The notes below the pieces were generated by a model. That model saw nothing but the letters and a program-made list of their open reading frames with translations. It was not told the DNA's origin and did no database searches. A stretch of DNA of 8,557 nt from Aquificales bacterium (GTDB lineage: Bacteria; Aquificota; Aquificia; Aquificales; QOAS01). The stretch spans positions 1 through 8,557 of the forward strand of contig JALVTI010000074.1 in assembly GCA_027035985.1 (NCBI GenBank). Reading direction: 5' to 3'. The translations under genes were made by a program, and so were the position numbers. Positions 5,480-8,557 of the stretch are shown here, piece after piece. Within the stretch, counting starts at the first letter, position 1. Every line of letters begins with the position of its first letter.

Positions 5480-5952
5480 CCTTTGAGGAGCGTCTTAGCC
5501 TCTTTTGCGAAAATTTGCGTTTATACCTCAAGAGTGTGGAGTGGCTAAAGATTTCCATCGAAAGGTGCAAAAGTTTAGACACCAAAGCGGAATGGAGTTT
5601 GGAAGACTACGAGAGGATAGAAACCTTGTTTTCCCGTTTTAGTAGGGCTGTGGATATCCTCCTTAACAAGGTTTTACGTTCGCTCGATATCCTCGAATTG
5701 GAGGAACCCCTGAGAAAACTGGATGTCGTCATTCGAGCCGAAAAGAGGGGTATAGTGGAGGATTACAACATCCTAATAGAGCTTAAAGATTTAAGAAACG
5801 AACTTGCCCACGAATACATAGAGGAGGCTTTAAAGAACCGTTTGGATGAGGTTATGGAAAAGAGTTACCTCCTTTTGGAGATAACCGAAAATTTAAAGGA
5901 ATACGCCCAAAGGATGGGGTATTTGGAAGGTTGTCCCGAATTGGGAAGTTGA
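5476..5952 (+). CDS. hepT: HEPN-domain toxin (putative RNase)
   Basis: This 158-residue all-helical protein carries the HEPN motif in DLRNELAHEYIEE: R107-x4-H112, followed by x-Y114. This RX4HXY form is the one in which the tyrosine is AMPylated by the partner MNT enzyme in known MntA-HepT pairs. HEPN dimers of this type act as metal-independent RNases, and R and H are the catalytic residues, both present here. The start overlaps the MNT stop by ATGA, and GGTGAGG just upstream (5467-5473) can serve as a ribosome site. The N-terminal 90 residues form amphipathic helices that would build the dimer. The DNA glycosylase starts 13 bp downstream. The RNase and toxin activity is inferred from the family. 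Confidence 0.83.
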   Translation: MTFEERLSLFCENLRLYLKSVEWLKISIERCKSLDTKAEWSLEDYERIETLFSRFSRAVDILLNKVLRSLDILELEEPLRKLDVVIRAEKRGIVEDYNILIELKDLRNELAHEYIEEALKNRLDEVMEKSYLLLEITENLKEYAQRMGYLEGCPELGS

Positions 5953-5965
5953 AATTTTCGCCTTT

Positions 5966-6637
5966 ATGGGAAGTGATTTTAAAGACCTCCTTGTAGAGGT
6001 TTACAAAAAGCTATTGGAGCATTTTGGAAAGCAAAACTGGTGGCCGGTGGATTGGGAATACCACCTAAGGGAGAGGACAAATCCCTTCGACGAGGTCGTT
6101 ATAGGTGCGATTCTTACGCAAAACACCTCTTGGAGGAATGTGGAAAAAGCCCTCGAAAGGTTAAAGGCAAAGGGAAAACTATCCCTGGTCTGGATTGAAA
6201 AGGTTACCGTGGAAGTTTTGGAAGAATTGGTTAAACCTGCCGGGTTTTACAAACAAAAGGCGCAACGTCTAAAGGAGGTTGCCAAATTTATCCGTTCCAC
6301 CAAAGGGGGAGTGCCGCGGAGGGAAGACCTTTTAAAAGTTAAAGGAATAGGAAACGAAACCGCCGATGTGATACTCCTATACGGATACCACCGACTGGAG
6401 TTTGTTATCGATAAATACACCTTGAGGTGGTTAAAGAGGTTTCTCGGGGTGGAATGGGATTATTTAACTGCAAAGGGATTTTTTGAGGAAAGCCTCCCAC
6501 CGAATGTGCCGGTTTACAAGGAGTTTCACGCCCTAATAGACGAATTGGCAAAAAATTACTGCAAGGCGAAAAAGGTGGAATGCAAAAGATGCCCGCTAGC
6601 GCGGGATTGTAGGTTTAGAAGGGAAGGAGTTGGGTGA
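5966..6637 (+). CDS. helix-hairpin-helix DNA glycosylase, endonuclease III family, MagIII-like
   Basis: This 223-residue base-excision repair enzyme is built of an N-terminal helical domain with GAILTQNTSWRNVEKAL (47-63) and VKPAGFYKQKAQRL (89-102), a helix-hairpin-helix KVKGIGNETADVIL (124-137), the catalytic aspartate D149 (FVIDKYTLR) and a C-terminal Fe-S loop, C199-x6-C206-x2-C209-x5-C215, with the same spacing as endonuclease III. The lysine that gives endonuclease III its AP-lyase activity (K120 in E. coli, in GVGRKTA) is Glu here (E131, GIGNETA), so a monofunctional glycosylase is predicted. The LTQNT, SGFY-like and GIGxE(S/T)AD features recall Helicobacter 3-methyladenine glycosylase MagIII, which lacks the Fe-S loop. 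A substrate among alkylated purines is therefore likely but unproven. It is last in the queD-mntA-hepT cluster and overlaps convergent nuoN by 23 bp. Confidence 0.87.
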   Translation: MGSDFKDLLVEVYKKLLEHFGKQNWWPVDWEYHLRERTNPFDEVVIGAILTQNTSWRNVEKALERLKAKGKLSLVWIEKVTVEVLEELVKPAGFYKQKAQRLKEVAKFIRSTKGGVPRREDLLKVKGIGNETADVILLYGYHRLEFVIDKYTLRWLKRFLGVEWDYLTAKGFFEESLPPNVPVYKEFHALIDELAKNYCKAKKVECKRCPLARDCRFRREGVG

Positions 6638-8045
6638 AGGCGAGGGAGGCGTTTACGATGGGGGTTACCCATATTCCGAATACCACGCTCAGAAGGGCGA
6701 GCAAACCTATTGCCACGGTGGGTATTAGGAAAGAGGTATCCTTCGGTCTTTCAACCCCCTTGGGTTCCTCGAGATACATCTCCTTAATAATCCATAGGTA
6801 GTAGGCTACGGCGAAGGCGGAGTTTAGCAGTCCAATGAATGCCAACCACGCCATATTGGCGTCAACCGCCGCCTGGAAGAGGTAAACCTTCGCGATAAAG
6901 CCGGCTGTGGGAGGAACACCCGCCAGTGATAGGAGTAAAACGGTGAAAACAAATGCCATAAAGGGATTGACCTTTCCGAAACCCCTCAGCTCCTCACGGG
7001 TTTTTATACCGTAGTAGTAAATCAACAGGGTAACTATAAGGAACGCTCCCGCCTTCATAAGGATATAGGCAACCGCTTGGTAAACGATACCGGTCACGGC
7101 GAGTCCGGAGGCGGCGGCGGCAAAACCCACCAGTATATAGCCGGCGTGCGCTATGGAGGAATAGGCGAGTATTCTCGCAACGCTCTGCTGGGCGAGGGCG
7201 AGGAGGTTACCTATCGTCATGGTTAAAACGGCAAGTATCGCGAAGAGGATAGCCCAATCCTCTTTTTGGAAGCTCAGCGCCTCGAAAAAGAGCCTGATAA
7301 CGGGTATGGCAACGGCACTTTTGGTTATCCCCGCCAGGTAAGCGGCAACGGATGCGGGGGCTCCGGTGTAAACGTCGGGTGCGTAGAAGTGGTAGGGGGC
7401 AAAGGACATTTTGAAACCTATAGCCGAGAGAATTGCGATAAAACCGAAGGCGAAGAAGAGCATACCGAAGGTATCGGTGGCGTGGAAAATCTTGTTAATC
7501 GCGGCAAACTGGAGGTCTCCGGTTATCGCGTAGACCACAAGTATACCGAATAGGAAAAATCCGGTCGCCAACGCGCCGTTGAAGAAATACTTGGTGGCGG
7601 CTTCGACCGTAATGGCGTTTAGCTTAGCCATTATCAGGTAGTAGGAGGGAATCGTCATAAGCTCCATGGCGACCAGTAGGGAAACGAAGTTATTCGCGTA
7701 AAGGGTCATTATTGCACCAGCGAGGGATATGGCGTAAACGCCCAAAATCTCGGGAAGGTTTTCAACCTCTTTAAGGGTGTTGTAAATGGTTACGAGAACC
7801 ACCGCACCGGTAAACCATACGAAAACGGTCAGCAGTAAACTTGCGGCATCGGTGGTGAATAGATTGGGGTAGAGAGGATGTCCGTGGGTAAACCCGTAAA
7901 TAAAGAGGACACCCGCTATTAGAAATACGACCATAAAGAGGTTTAAAAGCCACTCCCTGGACAACCTAAAGAGGTTTGCAATTATGGGGACCAAAAGCCC
8001 CCCGAAGGCGAGGGTCAGTATTCCGCTAAATACCATGCAGTTCAT
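6615..8045 (-). CDS. nuoN: NADH-quinone oxidoreductase (complex I) subunit N
   Basis: This is a 476-residue, highly hydrophobic antiporter-like subunit of the complex I membrane arm, with about 14 membrane helices. Conserved proton-path residues are in place: E128 in LVAMELMTIPSYY, K152 in ATKYFFNGALATG, K212 in IGFKMSFAPYHFYAPDVYTGAP, K242 in AGITKSAVAIP, H300 in YSSIAHAGYIL and K386 in GVPPTAGFIAKVYLF. The PYHFYAPDVYTGAP and AGVPPTAGF strings identify subunit N rather than L or M. The start is fixed by a perfect GGAGGT six bases before the ATG, inside the last two codons of nuoM; the stop of nuoM and this ATG are 3 bp apart. It is the last gene of a nuo operon running in from the right edge. 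In archaea and some bacteria such complexes use ferredoxin or F420H2, so the electron donor is open. Confidence 0.93.
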   Translation of the reverse strand: MNCMVFSGILTLAFGGLLVPIIANLFRLSREWLLNLFMVVFLIAGVLFIYGFTHGHPLYPNLFTTDAASLLLTVFVWFTGAVVLVTIYNTLKEVENLPEILGVYAISLAGAIMTLYANNFVSLLVAMELMTIPSYYLIMAKLNAITVEAATKYFFNGALATGFFLFGILVVYAITGDLQFAAINKIFHATDTFGMLFFAFGFIAILSAIGFKMSFAPYHFYAPDVYTGAPASVAAYLAGITKSAVAIPVIRLFFEALSFQKEDWAILFAILAVLTMTIGNLLALAQQSVARILAYSSIAHAGYILVGFAAAASGLAVTGIVYQAVAYILMKAGAFLIVTLLIYYYGIKTREELRGFGKVNPFMAFVFTVLLLSLAGVPPTAGFIAKVYLFQAAVDANMAWLAFIGLLNSAFAVAYYLWIIKEMYLEEPKGVERPKDTSFLIPTVAIGLLALLSVVFGIWVTPIVNASLAFTQLLPF

Positions 8046-8048
8046 CGC

Positions 8049-8557
8049 TTAACCTCCCAATATCTTTCCGAGGGTTTGGGCGTAACCGTTTACGAAGCTG
8101 AAGAGTATCGAAGGGACTATACCGAGGAGAACAAACAACGCCACATAAGCCATAAGGGGTATTCTTTCCACGAGGGGTAAGGGATGGGGGTGTAATTTTA
8201 CAACCAAGCCGGAAATTTCCCCGTGAAGCATCCTTCTGATAGCCCAGAAGAAGAAACCGGCGGTAAGCACAGCGGAGAAAGGTAAAGCCAACGCTATCCA
8301 ACCGAATTTGTCGAAGGCGGCGTAAATGGCGGTAACCTCACCTATGAATCCGGCGGTTCCGGGAAAACCTAGAGCCCCTAAAGCACCGAGCATATAGAGA
8401 ACGCCTATGAATGGGAACCTGCGGAGAAATCCGCCACCGATTTCGGAGATATACCAGGTGCCGGTAATGTGATGGATATATCCGGCAATCATAAACATTA
8501 GGGAAATTATCAAGGCGTGGGCTACCATTTCGTAAATCGCGGCGCTGATACCCGCGG
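8049..8557 (-). CDS. nuoM: NADH-quinone oxidoreductase subunit M, C-terminal part (cut by window end)
   Basis: The frame is open from the right edge and gives 168 residues of the C-terminal end, so an apparent ATG at 8528 is an internal Met. The fragment opens with AGISAAIYEMVAHALIIS, the conserved M-x-x-H-x-L helix of subunit M (G-x-x-x-Q-M-[IV]-[AS]-H-G). It continues with TGTWYISEIGGG and LGALGFPGTAGFIGEVT, which holds the glutamate of the late membrane helix that lies on the proton path in NuoM. It ends in a hydrophobic helix and VNGYAQTLGKILGG. Length and order fit subunit M just before N, as in usual nuoL-M-N operons. Its last codons (GGA GGT) double as the ribosome site of nuoN. The N-terminal two thirds lie outside the window. 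Confidence 0.92.
   Translation of the reverse strand, partial: AGISAAIYEMVAHALIISLMFMIAGYIHHITGTWYISEIGGGFLRRFPFIGVLYMLGALGALGFPGTAGFIGEVTAIYAAFDKFGWIALALPFSAVLTAGFFFWAIRRMLHGEISGLVVKLHPHPLPLVERIPLMAYVALFVLLGIVPSILFSFVNGYAQTLGKILGG
8052..8057 (-). promoter_or_regulatory. Shine-Dalgarno sequence of nuoN
   Basis: GGAGGT, followed by TAAGCG and then ATG, is a perfect Shine-Dalgarno sequence made of the last two nuoM codons. It decides the nuoN start and is the only full-strength one seen in the window, at an operon-internal gene. Confidence 0.8.

Noticed and set aside
7266..7553. 95-residue plus-strand frame within nuoN
   Set aside because: It is antisense to membrane helices of nuoN; the Gly-rich composition comes from the reverse of hydrophobic codons.
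8026..8301. 91-residue minus-strand frame overlapping the nuoM end and nuoN start
   Set aside because: It is the same strand as nuoM but another frame; nuoM and nuoN account for the sequence fully.
1..8557. CRISPR array, tRNA, rRNA or insertion sequence
   Set aside because: No regularly spaced repeats, cloverleaf-like segment, rRNA-like block or transposase frame was seen on either strand.

Overview
The window looks like a compact prokaryotic chromosome from a thermophile. The proteins are rich in Lys, Glu and Ile. AGG/AGA (Arg) and ATA (Ile) codons are common, and intergenic gaps are 125 bp or less. The gene mix is a split glycine decarboxylase subunit, a complex I subunit pair, an MNT/HEPN pair and a VapB-like antitoxin. 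It would fit an Aquificota-like thermophilic bacterium, but a thermophilic archaeon cannot be excluded. No rRNA, tRNA or protein in the window settles the lineage, so this is inference.

Left part (1-2180). The tail of an unidentified plus-strand gene (1-194) meets a minus-strand pair of Cys-rich zinc-ribbon proteins (206-421 and 425-949). The two share the same unusual Cys spacing; the larger one also carries a C-terminal domain that resembles the CFI-box. Divergent from them is a HAD-superfamily phosphatase (1055-1825). Next, on the minus strand, is a ribbon-helix-helix antitoxin (1940-2179). It is followed directly, in another frame, by what reads as the last 29 codons of a PIN-domain toxin (1860-1949), so this looks like a decayed VapBC module.

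Middle part (2180-4674). A divergent region packed with inverted repeats separates the antitoxin from ketopantoate reductase (panE, CoA biosynthesis). panE converges on, and overlaps by 15 bp, glycine dehydrogenase subunit 1 (gcvPA, minus strand).

Right part (4675-8557). A plus-strand cluster holds queD (7-deazaguanine/pterin), an MNT nucleotidyltransferase antitoxin with its HEPN toxin (ATGA overlap), and a helix-hairpin-helix DNA glycosylase with an Fe-S loop. The last gene converges on, and overlaps by 23 bp, nuoN. nuoN and the upstream nuoM (cut by the window edge) are the end of a minus-strand complex I operon.

Two toxin-antitoxin modules, one apparently intact and one decayed, sit among housekeeping genes. 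First-in-unit genes mostly lack a Shine-Dalgarno sequence and have an AT-rich box within about 30 bp of the start codon, whereas operon-internal nuoN has a perfect GGAGGT. This suggests leaderless or near-leaderless transcripts. No CRISPR array, insertion sequence or RNA gene was seen.
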